Assembly: GCF_014384985.1 (NCBI RefSeq) | Contig: NZ_JACRSX010000006.1 | Span: 94,025 to 158,024 of the forward strand | Length of the DNA: 64,000 nucleotides | Direction of reading: 5' to 3' | From: Jutongia huaianensis | GTDB taxonomy: Bacteria; Bacillota; Clostridia; Lachnospirales; Lachnospiraceae | Part shown: in pieces, positions 1-8,107 of the stretch | Position numbering within the stretch: position 1 is the stretch's first letter | Layout of the letters: the number at the start of each line of letters is the position of its first letter | Notes under the pieces: model-generated | What the model saw: the letters and a program-made list of their open reading frames with translations, nothing else | Told to the model about the DNA's origin: nothing | Database searches by the model: none | Program-made: the position numbers and the translations under genes

Positions 1-659
1 ATCTCATCCAGAGCCCTCTGAATCATCTCATGGCTGATTGCCACATCCGAAGTAATGAAATTCAGAGTTGTGGCCATATTCGGATGGATCATGCCGCTTC
101 CTTTTGCCATACCACCCAGATGACATGTCTTACCATCAATTTCAAACTCTACTGCCACCTGCTTCTTCACGGTATCGGTGGTCATGATCGCTGTGGCCGC
201 CGCATCATTGCCGGACTCACTGAGACCATCCACCAGCTGCTTCATATGGTCTGCAAACGGAGCCGTAGGCATTGGAAGTCCGATCACTCCTGTCGATGCA
301 ACCACCACCTGATCCTCCGTAATGCCCAGAGCATCTGCTGCCAGCCGGGACGTCTCGGCTGCCACCTGCTCTCCGTTTGCATTGCCGGTATTGGCATTCT
401 TGGAATTTACAAGAACCGCATGGGTCACTCCGTTTCCGGCCTCCAGATGCTTCTTCGTCACAAGGATCGGCGCACCTTTGACCTTATTCTGTGTATAGAC
501 AGCCGCTGTCTGGCAAGGTTCCTTACTGTATACCATGCCAAGATCATTTTTCTCCTTGTCCGGATTCAGTCCACAGTTGAGACCGTTCGCCTGAAATCCC
601 TGAGAAGCGCAAACACCGCCGTCAATATATTTATAGCCTTCAAATTGTGTCATATTCAT
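1..659 (-). CDS. argJ: ArgJ, bifunctional ornithine acetyltransferase / N-acetylglutamate synthase (5' part)
   Basis: Reading leftward from an ATG at 659, the translation starts MNMTQFEGYKYIDGGVCAS and runs open to the window edge, so about 219 of the usual ~400 residues are present. ArgJ moves the acetyl group from N-acetylornithine to glutamate in the cytosolic cyclic arginine pathway. Near the edge is the family self-cleavage region GMAKGSGMIHPNMATTLNF, where the nucleophilic Thr of the beta chain is exposed. A GGAG 5-8 bases upstream supports the ATG at 659 over the one at 653. A small dispersed palindromic repeat lies immediately upstream. The partners argC/argB/argD would be expected to the left but are not visible. 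Confidence 0.95.
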   Translation of the reverse strand, partial: MNMTQFEGYKYIDGGVCASQGFQANGLNCGLNPDKEKNDLGMVYSKEPCQTAAVYTQNKVKGAPILVTKKHLEAGNGVTHAVLVNSKNANTGNANGEQVAAETSRLAADALGITEDQVVVASTGVIGLPMPTAPFADHMKQLVDGLSESGNDAAATAIMTTDTVKKQVAVEFEIDGKTCHLGGMAKGSGMIHPNMATTLNFITSDVAISHEMIQRALDE

Positions 660-663
660 AAGT

Positions 664-740
664 CGTCTCCATTCTGTAATCCTGCAAAAACCTTCAATTT
701 CGCATATTTGCAAGCAAATATGCTTCTTGTCGGTGTTTGA
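664..740 (-). repeat. Dispersed palindromic element, copy 1
   Basis: Bases 678-740 match 17428-17490 at 52 of 63 positions without gaps. The core is a perfect 10-bp inverted repeat, gcatatttgc-aa-gcaaatatgc, flanked by imperfect outer arms. The side nearest argJ keeps a short piece of the longer conserved tail seen in copies 2 and 3 (TTGCAGGATT, then AATGGAG used as the argJ ribosome binding site). It lies between the purC stop and the argJ start. Confidence 0.75.
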
Positions 741-757
741 CGGGTCAAGCCATATTA

Positions 758-1627
758 TTACAGTTTCTTGCCGGTCAAAAGTTCATATGCCTGAAGATAT
801 TTTGAAATAGTCTTCTCCACGATATCTTCCGGAAGAGTCCAGTCATTGTCCGGATTTGCCTTGAGCCAGTCGCGGGCAAACTGCTTGTCGAAGGATGGCT
901 GTCCATGACCCGGCTCATATCCCTCAGCCGGCCAGAATCTGGAGCTGTCCGGCGTCAGCATCTCATCACCGAGAACGATATTGCCATTCTCGTCCAGACC
1001 AAACTCAAACTTGGTATCTGCAATGATGATACCCTTTTCTAAAGCATAGTCTGCGCACTTCTTATATAATGCGATCGTGTAATCGCGCAGCTTCTGCGCA
1101 TACTCCTCGCCCTTACCCGGAAAATACTTCTCCAGATGAGCTACGCTCTGCTCATAAGAAATATTCTCATCGTGATCTCCAATCTCTGCCTTAGTAGACG
1201 GTGTATAGATCGGTTCCGGCAGCTTATCAGACTCCTTCAGTCCCTCCGGCAGCTTAATACCGCAGACTGTGCCATTCTCCTGATAGCTTGCCCAGCCGCT
1301 TCCTGTAATATATCCTCGAACAATACACTCGATTGGAAGCATTTCCAGCTTACGGCACATCATACTATTTCCATCAAACTTCGGCTGCCGGAAAAACTCC
1401 GGCATATCCTTCACATCGACTGAAATCATATGATTTGGCAGAATGTCCTGTGTCAGATCAAACCAGAACTTTGACATCTGAGTCAACACGGTTCCTTTTT
1501 TGGTCACTTCATTATGAAGGATCACGTCAAAACAGCTTATTCTGTCTGTTGCAACCATGATCAGACTGTCTCCGTTGTCGTAAATCTCCCGTACCTTTCC
1601 TTCCTTCATCGGCTTTAGCTCTTTCAT
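758..1627 (-). CDS. purC: PurC, SAICAR synthetase
   Basis: Phosphoribosylaminoimidazole-succinocarboxamide synthase, joining aspartate to CAIR with ATP in de novo purine synthesis. The 289-residue protein has the expected length. It starts MKELKPMKEGKVREIYD, the nucleotide-binding glycine/lysine-rich start typical of PurC, and contains VRGYITGSGW and EMLTPDSSRFW. The ATG at 1627 is preceded by GGAGG with five-base spacing; an in-frame start at 1648 would lack one. It appears to be expressed alone from a promoter at 1703-1730. Other purine genes are not adjacent. Confidence 0.96.
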   Translation of the reverse strand: MKELKPMKEGKVREIYDNGDSLIMVATDRISCFDVILHNEVTKKGTVLTQMSKFWFDLTQDILPNHMISVDVKDMPEFFRQPKFDGNSMMCRKLEMLPIECIVRGYITGSGWASYQENGTVCGIKLPEGLKESDKLPEPIYTPSTKAEIGDHDENISYEQSVAHLEKYFPGKGEEYAQKLRDYTIALYKKCADYALEKGIIIADTKFEFGLDENGNIVLGDEMLTPDSSRFWPAEGYEPGHGQPSFDKQFARDWLKANPDNDWTLPEDIVEKTISKYLQAYELLTGKKL

Positions 1628-1702
1628 TTTTCCTCCAATCCCACACACCGCCCTGAGACAAATGTGCGCGTGCGTCGTGTCGTTGTTTACATTATCCCTT
1701 TA

Positions 1703-1730
1703 AGTATAATATTTTCTGGAGAAATTGCAA
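1703..1730 (-). promoter_or_regulatory. Candidate sigma-A promoter of purC
   Basis: On the minus strand TTGCAA and TATACT are separated by 16 bases, about 75 bases upstream of the purC start. No riboswitch-like or PurR-box-like structure was recognised in the short leader. Confidence 0.55.
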
Positions 1731-2066
1731 GACAGGAATCTGCATATTTGCAAATCCCTGTCCTTCCGTTATTCTTTTCCTGGAAACCGTTACTTTATAC
1801 ACCTTTTTCTGAACCGATGTGCCGGTTTTGGCCGGTACCGCAGACGGAGCAGTTTTCGGAGTTACTGTTGTCTGAGGAGCCGGGGAAACCGTTGGTGCCC
1901 GGATTCAGGTAGCAGGCATATACATTCTCCGTGCTCCTTTCATATCTCACATTCCTGTTACTCTTTCTCTTCTTTATCCCGCACTTTGTCTGTACTACCG
2001 CATATATTAAATGTAACCAGAAAATATTCCTTATATTTTCGAAAACATTTAGAAAGGATGTATATT
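1731..2066. other. Stretch without a convincing gene between purC and cotJA
   Basis: Nothing here is clearly a gene. A minus-strand frame ending at about 1699 reads a Pro/Thr-rich segment (TVTPKTAPSAVPAKTG then VYKVTVSRKRITEGQGF), which resembles the linker of a secreted protein but has no start codon and meets a stop at about 1909, so it may be a worn-out gene end. The short inverted repeat gacagg...cctgtc surrounding GCATATTTGCAA at 1731-1768 recalls the core of the dispersed element at 678-740. The cotJ promoter should lie in the AT-rich 1990-2050 region, but no sporulation sigma consensus was clear. Confidence 0.4.
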
Positions 2067-2432
2067 ATGAACACAATGAATGGATGCCGCGGCAATGTAA
2101 ACTGCCGCGGAAACAGAGGCTGTTCGTGTGGCATGGAAAACTGCGATCAAATGCAGAATTCCTGCTCCTGCGGCAGCATGCCGGATAACCAAAATACCTG
2201 CGGCATGAGTCAGTCCGAAATTGCAAACCAGTGTCAAAATGATTCTGCCGGGGACTGCTGTACAGACCCATTGTACGGTATGCCACTGGCCATGGGCTAT
2301 GTGCCGTGGCAACAGTGGAATAAGATCTATGATCCCTGCGACGGCCTCGCAAACGGAACGATCTTCCCTGAACTGAATTTACAATTTTATGGCTGCATCC
2401 CTCAGGGCTGTGGAAAAGGAGGCAGATTATGA
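2067..2432 (+). CDS. cotJA: CotJA-like spore coat protein
   Basis: A 121-residue protein. The first ~70 residues are rich in Cys, Asn, Gly and Gln (GCRGNVNCRGNRGCSCGMEN), followed by the conserved CotJA part with YVPWQQW and LNLQFYGC. CotJA associates with CotJB and CotJC in the inner spore coat; it is known from Bacillus to be needed for CotJC assembly. AGAAAGGATG lies just upstream of the ATG at 2067. The gene overlaps cotJB by four bases (ATGA), indicating translational coupling. The Cys-rich head is an extension compared with the ~80-residue Bacillus protein and could cross-link in the coat. Confidence 0.88.
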   Translation: MNTMNGCRGNVNCRGNRGCSCGMENCDQMQNSCSCGSMPDNQNTCGMSQSEIANQCQNDSAGDCCTDPLYGMPLAMGYVPWQQWNKIYDPCDGLANGTIFPELNLQFYGCIPQGCGKGGRL

Positions 2433-2677
2433 GCAAAGATCAAATGAGATTATTGAAATTTATTTCCCAGGTCAGCTTTGCTCTCACCGAAACAAATCTG
2501 TATCTGGACACTCATCCGTGTGATAAGGTTGCACTGAGCTATTATCAGATGGTAAAAAAACAGCGCCAGGAGGCAGTGGATGAGTACAGCCGCAAATATG
2601 GTCCTCTGCAGGCAGATCAGGTAAACTGCAAGGATTACTGGACTTGGGTGGAGACACCATGGCCCTGGGAGCGTTAA
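2429..2677 (+). CDS. cotJB: CotJB spore coat protein
   Basis: An 82-residue protein matching CotJB in length and pattern: QVSFALTETNLYLDTHP, then DKVALSYYQM, and C-terminal WTWVETPWPWE. It overlaps the end of cotJA and is followed 47 bases later by cotJC, the standard order. It is expected to act in the inner coat of the spore together with its two neighbours. Confidence 0.93.
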   Translation: MSKDQMRLLKFISQVSFALTETNLYLDTHPCDKVALSYYQMVKKQRQEAVDEYSRKYGPLQADQVNCKDYWTWVETPWPWER

Positions 2678-2724
2678 GGGATTTGAAAATTTCTATGAAA
2701 TAAAATGAGAATGGAGTTTATGAT

Positions 2725-3330
2725 ATGTTTAATTATGAAAAAAGACTGGAGTATCCGGTTCATATCACACGAACCGATCCGAAAGCGGCAATGGTGATCA
2801 TTAGTCAGTACGGTGGTCCCGACGGGGAGGCCGGAGCTGCACTGCGCTATCTGTCACAGCGGTATTCCATGGAGGACCGCAAGGTAGCCGGGGCTCTGAC
2901 AGACATCGGCACCGAAGAATTAGGCCATCTGGAAATTGTCGCAACCATCATCCACCAGCTCACCAAAGATCTGACTCCGGAGGAGATCAAGGCTTCCGGT
3001 TTTGACAAATATTATATTGACCACACTCTTGCTATCTGGCCACAGGCCGCCAGCGGAGAGCCATTCAGCGCCAGCCAGTTCCAAAGCACCGGAGATACCA
3101 TCACCGACCTCTACGAGGATATGGCAGCAGAGCAGAAGGCACGTCTGACCTACGACAATATCCTGCGGATCGTGAAGGATCCGGAAGTGGCTGATCCGAT
3201 CCGTTTCCTGCGGATGCGTGAGATCGTGCATTTCCAGAGATTTGGAGAATGTCTGCGCCGCATTCAGGATCAGCGAAATCCAAAGAATTTCTACGCATAT
3301 AATCCACAAATTGATAAAAAGAAATGTTAG
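2725..3330 (+). CDS. cotJC: CotJC, manganese-catalase-like spore coat protein
   Basis: A 201-residue ferritin-like four-helix protein of the manganese catalase family. Metal-ligand helices are visible as DGEAGAALRYLSQRYSM, TDIGTEELGHLEIVATI (E-x-x-H), and the later REIVHFQRFGE (E-x-x-H). It is the structural and possibly catalase-active member of the CotJ complex in the spore coat. A GGAG lies ~12 bases before the ATG. No clear terminator follows; the next gene is convergent. Confidence 0.94.
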   Translation: MFNYEKRLEYPVHITRTDPKAAMVIISQYGGPDGEAGAALRYLSQRYSMEDRKVAGALTDIGTEELGHLEIVATIIHQLTKDLTPEEIKASGFDKYYIDHTLAIWPQAASGEPFSASQFQSTGDTITDLYEDMAAEQKARLTYDNILRIVKDPEVADPIRFLRMREIVHFQRFGECLRRIQDQRNPKNFYAYNPQIDKKKC

Positions 3331-3521
3331 CTGCAGGCAAACCTGTATTGCACCCGCTTTGTACCAATAAATAAAAACAGCTTATCCGGTCAGAAATGAT
3401 ATGCTCCCGTCCAGGTAGACAAGGAAAATAATAAAAACCCGTCACTTAACAGGAACATATCCACGTTCTGGCCGGAACGCTGTTTTATCCTTTGAATCTG
3501 TTGTTTGTTTATCGTTTACTT

Positions 3522-5258
3522 TTACAGTTCCTTATTTGTTTCTTTTGCGGAAGATTCCTCCTTGTGGTATCCTGTGTCGATCACAGCCTCCATCTCATCA
3601 ATATGCTTCAAAAACAGCTCATCAATGTATGGATCAAAATGACTCCCCTTACTTTCTTCCATAATAGCGACTGCCTTTTCCTTTGAAAATCCCTCTTTAT
3701 AGTGACGTTTGGACCGGAGAGCATCATAGACATCCGCCACTGCCATGATCCGGGCTGACAATGGGATTTCTTCTCCTTTGATCCCCTCCGGATACCCGGC
3801 ACCATTATATTTCTCATGGTGATACATTGCCATATCATAAGCAATCTCACAATATGCGTCATTTTCCAGATCCTTCAGGGTATGCTTGAGGATTTTCGCT
3901 CCCTCCTGGGGATGTGTCTTCATAATGGCAAACTCTTCATCAGTAAGCTTTCCTTCCTTCTGAAGAATACGATCCGGAATGGCAATCTTTCCAATATCGT
4001 GAAGTCTCGCCGCAGCCGCCACCATATCCGCATATTCCAGCGTAATGATATCCCTGTAGCGTTTGTCCACTGCCATTACATTGACCAGCACACGCACCAG
4101 ATTCCCGGTGTTTTTAATATGTAATCCGGTAATGCCGTCTCTTGCCTCGATCATAGCAGCAAAACTACCGATAATATCACGCTGGATCCGCACAACCTCT
4201 CTGGTCTTACTCCTCAGGTCGCGCTGGAGACGTTCTGTATAATAATACCGGTCCGTAATCTCTGCCATAGTCAAAGTCTGTCCATAATTGTTCTCACCTT
4301 TGGAAATATCATGCAGTGCCAGCTCATAAACACACTTTTCCGTTGTGTGATGTTTCTCTCCGTCCTCCGCTGCGCATTTATCCAGAAAAAGATATTCCTG
4401 CTTTTCGGCAAGCTTTTTTAAATCCTCCAGCTCTCGCTTTCCTTCTTCCTGCTCCAGACAATTCAATATCCGGTCTGCTTCCTCGTTGGAGTATATCACC
4501 TCTCCCGCAGTTCCTATAACGATCAGGCCGTTTGCCATATGATTGACGGCTTCCTCCTGGGCCAGCGTCAAGGTATCAAACAACCGATATTTACGCATCA
4601 GCCGTTCAAATATAAAGGCGGCTGCCAGATACGCAGGTGCCGTAGTATCATATCCATTGGTCAGGTGCAGCAGGAACAGAACCAGGCTGAGCATACTAAG
4701 CAGAACCATTCCCAATATCATCAAAAGCTGTTTCCTGATGATCGGTGATTTCGTCTGACGCAGCTTACGGATTGCCGCCCAAAGGATCACAATAAAATAA
4801 TAAGCAATAAATACGTTATACAGATTATATAATACACCATGGCTCAGGATCAGATGCGGAAACATTCCCTCCCCGGTATAGGACACGGAAGAATAATATA
4901 AATGGTGGTACTCATTGGTGGACACCAGACCGCAGATTAAAATACAGATTCCAAAGAGGATGTTCCGGCGAAGCTTCGGCACAACCAGATTGCAGTACTC
5001 CATAATAAACATATACATAAAAAATACAACAAACGGCTTACCATAATAAGAAAACTTTGTTGCCTGTATCGCAACCTGCTGTTTCCCTGCCTGTATCTCC
5101 ATAGTATATCCCACAATATTGATCAAGGACGAATACAACAAAAGCACTAATGCCATCTGCAGTTTGGAACTCTGTTGCCGGCTCACATAGAAAATTTCTA
5201 CAATTAATGCAAAAATTCCAAAGTATTGTAATAATACCAAAAAATGATACATAAACAA
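3522..5258 (-). CDS. Membrane-bound HD-GYP protein, probable c-di-GMP phosphodiesterase
   Basis: A 578-residue protein with about seven transmembrane segments in residues 1-225 (like the N-terminal 7TM region of some histidine kinases), a PAS-like segment around 235-345 (NGLIVIGTAGEVIYSNEEAD), then an HD-GYP domain. Active-site motifs are intact: RLHDIGKIAIPD, and HHEKYNGAGYPEG for the GYP loop. It should hydrolyse c-di-GMP at the inner face of the membrane in response to a membrane or PAS-bound signal. It is transcribed alone. The window also encodes a GGDEF protein at 46.5-48.0 kb, so both sides of c-di-GMP turnover are present. Confidence 0.9.
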   Translation of the reverse strand: MFMYHFLVLLQYFGIFALIVEIFYVSRQQSSKLQMALVLLLYSSLINIVGYTMEIQAGKQQVAIQATKFSYYGKPFVVFFMYMFIMEYCNLVVPKLRRNILFGICILICGLVSTNEYHHLYYSSVSYTGEGMFPHLILSHGVLYNLYNVFIAYYFIVILWAAIRKLRQTKSPIIRKQLLMILGMVLLSMLSLVLFLLHLTNGYDTTAPAYLAAAFIFERLMRKYRLFDTLTLAQEEAVNHMANGLIVIGTAGEVIYSNEEADRILNCLEQEEGKRELEDLKKLAEKQEYLFLDKCAAEDGEKHHTTEKCVYELALHDISKGENNYGQTLTMAEITDRYYYTERLQRDLRSKTREVVRIQRDIIGSFAAMIEARDGITGLHIKNTGNLVRVLVNVMAVDKRYRDIITLEYADMVAAAARLHDIGKIAIPDRILQKEGKLTDEEFAIMKTHPQEGAKILKHTLKDLENDAYCEIAYDMAMYHHEKYNGAGYPEGIKGEEIPLSARIMAVADVYDALRSKRHYKEGFSKEKAVAIMEESKGSHFDPYIDELFLKHIDEMEAVIDTGYHKEESSAKETNKEL

Positions 5259-5449
5259 TTATCCCTTCCTAAACAGATTCTTTTCATTTGAGTTATAAAC
5301 CAAATCACATTTCCCTATGAAATATTGTACCATAACTTAACTGTTTTTTGCTATTTTTATTTAAAACGAGAAAAAACAGGAAGTTATCTCCAATAAGTTG
5401 TAAAATCCTCTCAATTTTGCTAGAATATATTGGAAATGAGGTGCTGCAG

Positions 5450-5869
5450 ATGAAAGAGACATATAAGATGAGACGGTGGATCAGTCTCTGTCTGATCATT
5501 ATATTGACAGTCTCCGGGATGTGTTTTGAACGTGTCAAGACAGATCCTGATTTTGGCGTGTCTGTTTCGGCATCCCCAGATATTCTTCGCACGCTGCAGG
5601 TACAAAACGCCGAGCAGGATATGTGCTCCCCGGATCAGCTTGGAGATTCTATGCTGCGGGGTTCTACAGAGGTATTACGCCGGACCGTATCCGGTCAGAA
5701 GAACAGGATCTTTTCGAGAATACGTTCTCTGATCCGGCTTACCGCAACGCTTTGTGGTCTGCCAGACACGGTCTTTTTTCGGGAAGCCAGTATTACTGCA
5801 AGCAGTATTATCACATATGGTTCTGTTATCATTACATATATACATCAGCAGGACGGATCAAAGGGCTGA
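5450..5869 (+). CDS. Small membrane/secreted protein of unknown function
   Basis: A 140-residue frame with a plausible ribosome binding site (GAGGTG) before the ATG at 5450. Residues 5-25 form a signal-anchor (RRWISLCLIIILTVSGMCF), and another hydrophobic segment lies near the C-terminus (ITASSIITYGSVIITYI). I do not recognise a family. It is divergent from the HD-GYP gene. It could be a short sporulation or envelope protein; coding status rests on the start site and the hydrophobic pattern only. Confidence 0.45.
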   Translation: MKETYKMRRWISLCLIIILTVSGMCFERVKTDPDFGVSVSASPDILRTLQVQNAEQDMCSPDQLGDSMLRGSTEVLRRTVSGQKNRIFSRIRSLIRLTATLCGLPDTVFFREASITASSIITYGSVIITYIHQQDGSKG

Positions 5870-6087
5870 TATATGCATAATTTCTAATGACACAGACTTC
5901 TTTTGGGAGAAAGAGGTTTCTTTCTGTATGAAAATTTCGGTATGAAAAATGAAAATAAAAATCCTCAGAAGGTATGAAATGATATAACAAAATATTTCTC
6001 TGTGACAGAAATGGAGAAGCTGTGACAGGGATGCCATTTTCATACAGAAAAAGAGGGCACTGTAAATCAGCACCCTCTCTTCTATAT

Positions 6088-6122
6088 AAAAGGCCTGCAG
6101 TCCAACAGGCTGCAGGCCTTTT
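6088..6122 (+). terminator. Strong hairpin terminator
   Basis: A perfect 13-bp stem (aaaaggcctgcag / ctgcaggcctttt) with a nine-base loop. A weaker hairpin (agaggg / ccctct) precedes it at ~6051-6078. It ends any transcript coming from the 5450-5869 frame and isolates the small gene that follows. Confidence 0.75.
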
Positions 6123-6155
6123 ATAAGCATATTGCAAAAAGAAAGGTGAATGAAA

Positions 6156-6299
6156 ATGCATATATTAGGTATGATCTTATTAGGTATCGGAGGAGCTTTT
6201 GGTATTGCACTGGTAGGAGGCACCGTTGTTGGAATGATCGGCGTGATCATCTACAAAATATACAGAAGTCTCAGATATCATATTTCACTGTACGATTAA
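6156..6299 (+). CDS. 47-residue glycine-rich single-pass membrane peptide
   Basis: The frame begins MHILGMILLGIGGAFGIALV and ends YRSLRYHISLYD, with one long hydrophobic glycine-zipper helix (residues 3-33) and a short basic tail. GAAAGGTG lies eight bases before the ATG at 6156. It is bracketed by two strong hairpin terminators, so it is probably transcribed on its own. The family is not recognised. Glycine-zipper mini-proteins of this size include membrane-toxin and regulatory peptides, but nothing here proves such a role. Confidence 0.55.
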   Translation: MHILGMILLGIGGAFGIALVGGTVVGMIGVIIYKIYRSLRYHISLYD

Positions 6300-6317
6300 T
6301 TGTACAGATATAAAATG

Positions 6318-6367
6318 ACCCGGAAAGGAACGATATGATTTTCAACTCATATCATTCCTTTCCGGGT
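6318..6367. terminator. Bidirectional terminator
   Basis: A 21-bp stem with one mismatch (acccggaaaggaacgatatga against tcatatcattcctttccgggt), followed by tttt on the plus strand. It serves the 47-residue gene on the plus strand and the decayed dehydrogenase gene on the minus strand. Confidence 0.8.
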
Positions 6368-6377
6368 TTTGTTTTAC

Positions 6378-6944
6378 TTACTCAAACTTCCCGCAAGCCG
6401 TTAGTGACAAGGCAATTTTCTGATAACCGGCAAGGATCATCTCGATCGCCTTGTACCCAAACATCCTTGTGGTCTGATTCCCTTTTGGAGAAAGGCTGGA
6501 CTCTACCGCATGTACCAGTGCATCAATGGAGCTGGTCGCAAACACACCAAACGGCAGACTTTCCAGAGGCTCCGTCACAAGGACTAGCTCCTTATCCTTA
6601 ACCGGCGGGATTTTGCCGTCATAGAGATCTAAAACCGGAGATACCTCTTTGAGTGCAAACAGCTTGGAAATATCAATGACAGTTCCACCGCCTACTGCGA
6701 TCACACGCTTATGCTCTCCGTGAATATCCTTGTACATTGCCTCCACCATGTCATCCGAAGGCTCTCCCTGTCCGTATTTTTCCTGAAAAATGACATCACA
6801 TTTCAGATTCAGTTCACCAAAAAACGATTTGTAAATATATTCATTCGTTACCACCAGATCTCCTTCTCCAATCTGAAACTCCTCCGCAAAAGCGCGGACC
6901 GTATCAAAATGATAGATTTCCGGTTTGATCATTAATTCCTTCAT
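6378..6944 (-). pseudogene. Internally deleted 4-hydroxybutyrate dehydrogenase remnant
   Basis: The frame starts like an iron-dependent 4-hydroxybutyrate dehydrogenase (MKELMIKPEIYHFDTVRAFA, later VIAVGGGTVIDISKLFAL). After KDKELVLV it jumps to a later part of the family (SLPFGVFATSSIDALVHAVE). The missing ~50 residues include the conserved TTCGTGSE stretch. It then stops at 188 residues instead of ~370, losing all iron ligands beyond the first His region. The enzyme would reduce succinate semialdehyde. It overlaps the aminotransferase remnant upstream by four bases, so the two once formed an operon. Confidence 0.82.
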
Positions 6945-7102
6945 GTTGTACCCCCATTTCCATAAGAAAACTCATCCGTGATCACCAGTGGAGCGAGGAA
7001 ACGGATAACATTTCCATAGATACCGGCACTCTCTACGATCAGACCATTTGCCGCACACTCCTGTACCAACGCTTTTACCAGAGCCGGAACTGTTTCTACA
7101 CC
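6941..7102 (-). pseudogene. C-terminal fragment of a GABA-type class III aminotransferase
   Basis: About 50 residues remain, including NGLIVESAGIYGNVIRFLAP, the C-terminal motif of 4-aminobutyrate aminotransferases, followed by LVITDE and then unrelated residues before the stop. There is no N-terminal domain or PLP lysine. The sequence upstream of about 7102 is the terminator of the neighbouring gene, so the remnant has no start. Together with the dehydrogenase remnant it marks a lost route from GABA via succinate semialdehyde to 4-hydroxybutyrate. Confidence 0.78.
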
Positions 7103-7135
7103 GTAACACCGTAAATTATCGTATTCAAAAAATAA

Positions 7136-7182
7136 GAAGCCTTGTCTCCATGGATACTGCGATCCAGAAAACAAGACTTCTC
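7136..7182 (-). terminator. Terminator of the aminotransferase operon
   Basis: On the minus strand agaagtcttgt pairs with acaaggcttct (one mismatch) and is followed by tattttttg. It lies just after the D-amino-acid aminotransferase stop and before the gene remnants. Confidence 0.65.
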
Positions 7183-7217
7183 CTTGCCTTTTATATGAAT
7201 GATGTCCGTCCTTATCT

Positions 7218-8063
7218 TTAAGCCTTTGTGTCCTCAGCATAATAAGCCGCATACGCATCCTGAAGCTTCTTTAAAAGCTCCGGAGCCTTGCCGCCCACCG
7301 GCTTTCCATCCAGCTCAACAGCCTGTGTACAGAGTCCGCCGGAACTGCTGACGATCACCTCGTCTGCCTCTGCAAGCTCCTGCATGGTAAATGGTGCCTC
7401 TTTGGTTGGGATTCCATTCTGCTCTGCAAGCATCAGCAGATGCTTCAATGTAATACCCGGCAGGATCAGATTATCCCTTGGCGGAGTACACAATACCCCA
7501 TCCTTGATCATCAGAATATTACTGTGGGCGCATTCTGTCACACGGTCTCCCCTGTGGAATACCGTCTCCTGACAGCCCTGCTCCATACAACGCTGATATG
7601 CAATGACACTTGGAATCAGATTTAACGTCTTAATATTGCAGTGAAGGAAACGGGTGTCCTCCATAGAGATCAGACGGAATGTCTGGTCAAACGGAATCAG
7701 CTCACAAGGCACCGTAAAGATCATCAGATTCGGCTTTACCTCCTTCGGCGGAAACTTATGATCACGGGGTGCCGTTCCACGGGAGCACTGCCAGTAAAGC
7801 ATACCATGGTCATTATCATTGGCATCAATACATTTCTGAAGCTCGGCAACCAGCTTCTCCCTTGGCATATCAAACGGGATTTCCAACAGCCTGCAGCTAT
7901 TATAGAAACGATCCAGATGATCCTTCTCACCAAAGATCTTATTGTTGGCAAATGTGGTGGCATCATAGCAACCATCTCCAAAATAAACCGCGCGGTCCAA
8001 CATCGGAATTTTCATTTCCTCCAGTGCGCCAATCTCTCCATTATAATATCCTACATTTTGCAT
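7218..8063 (-). CDS. dat: Class IV aminotransferase, probable D-amino-acid transaminase
   Basis: A 281-residue fold-type IV PLP enzyme. The PLP lysine lies in NIKTLNLIPSVIAYQR; the phosphate-binding region VTECAHSNILMIKDG and the D-aminotransferase-like YFGDGCYDATTF at the start are present. It should interconvert D-alanine and D-glutamate with keto acids for wall synthesis or D-amino-acid use. The ATG at 8063 has AAGGAG eight bases upstream; an ATG at 8096 is also possible. It follows a transporter gene by 44 bases with a common promoter, which suggests the pair imports and transaminates an amino acid. Branched-chain specificity cannot be excluded. Confidence 0.82.
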   Translation of the reverse strand: MQNVGYYNGEIGALEEMKIPMLDRAVYFGDGCYDATTFANNKIFGEKDHLDRFYNSCRLLEIPFDMPREKLVAELQKCIDANDNDHGMLYWQCSRGTAPRDHKFPPKEVKPNLMIFTVPCELIPFDQTFRLISMEDTRFLHCNIKTLNLIPSVIAYQRCMEQGCQETVFHRGDRVTECAHSNILMIKDGVLCTPPRDNLILPGITLKHLLMLAEQNGIPTKEAPFTMQELAEADEVIVSSSGGLCTQAVELDGKPVGGKAPELLKKLQDAYAAYYAEDTKA

Positions 8064-8107
8064 ATCTATTTCTCCTTCCATTCCAAAATATCTCATGATG
8101 CTTCCAC

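Noticed and set aside
1699..1909. Pro/Thr-rich minus-strand frame considered as a secreted protein gene
   Set aside because: No start codon, stop at both ends within ~70 codons, and the purC promoter lies inside its end; at best a remnant.
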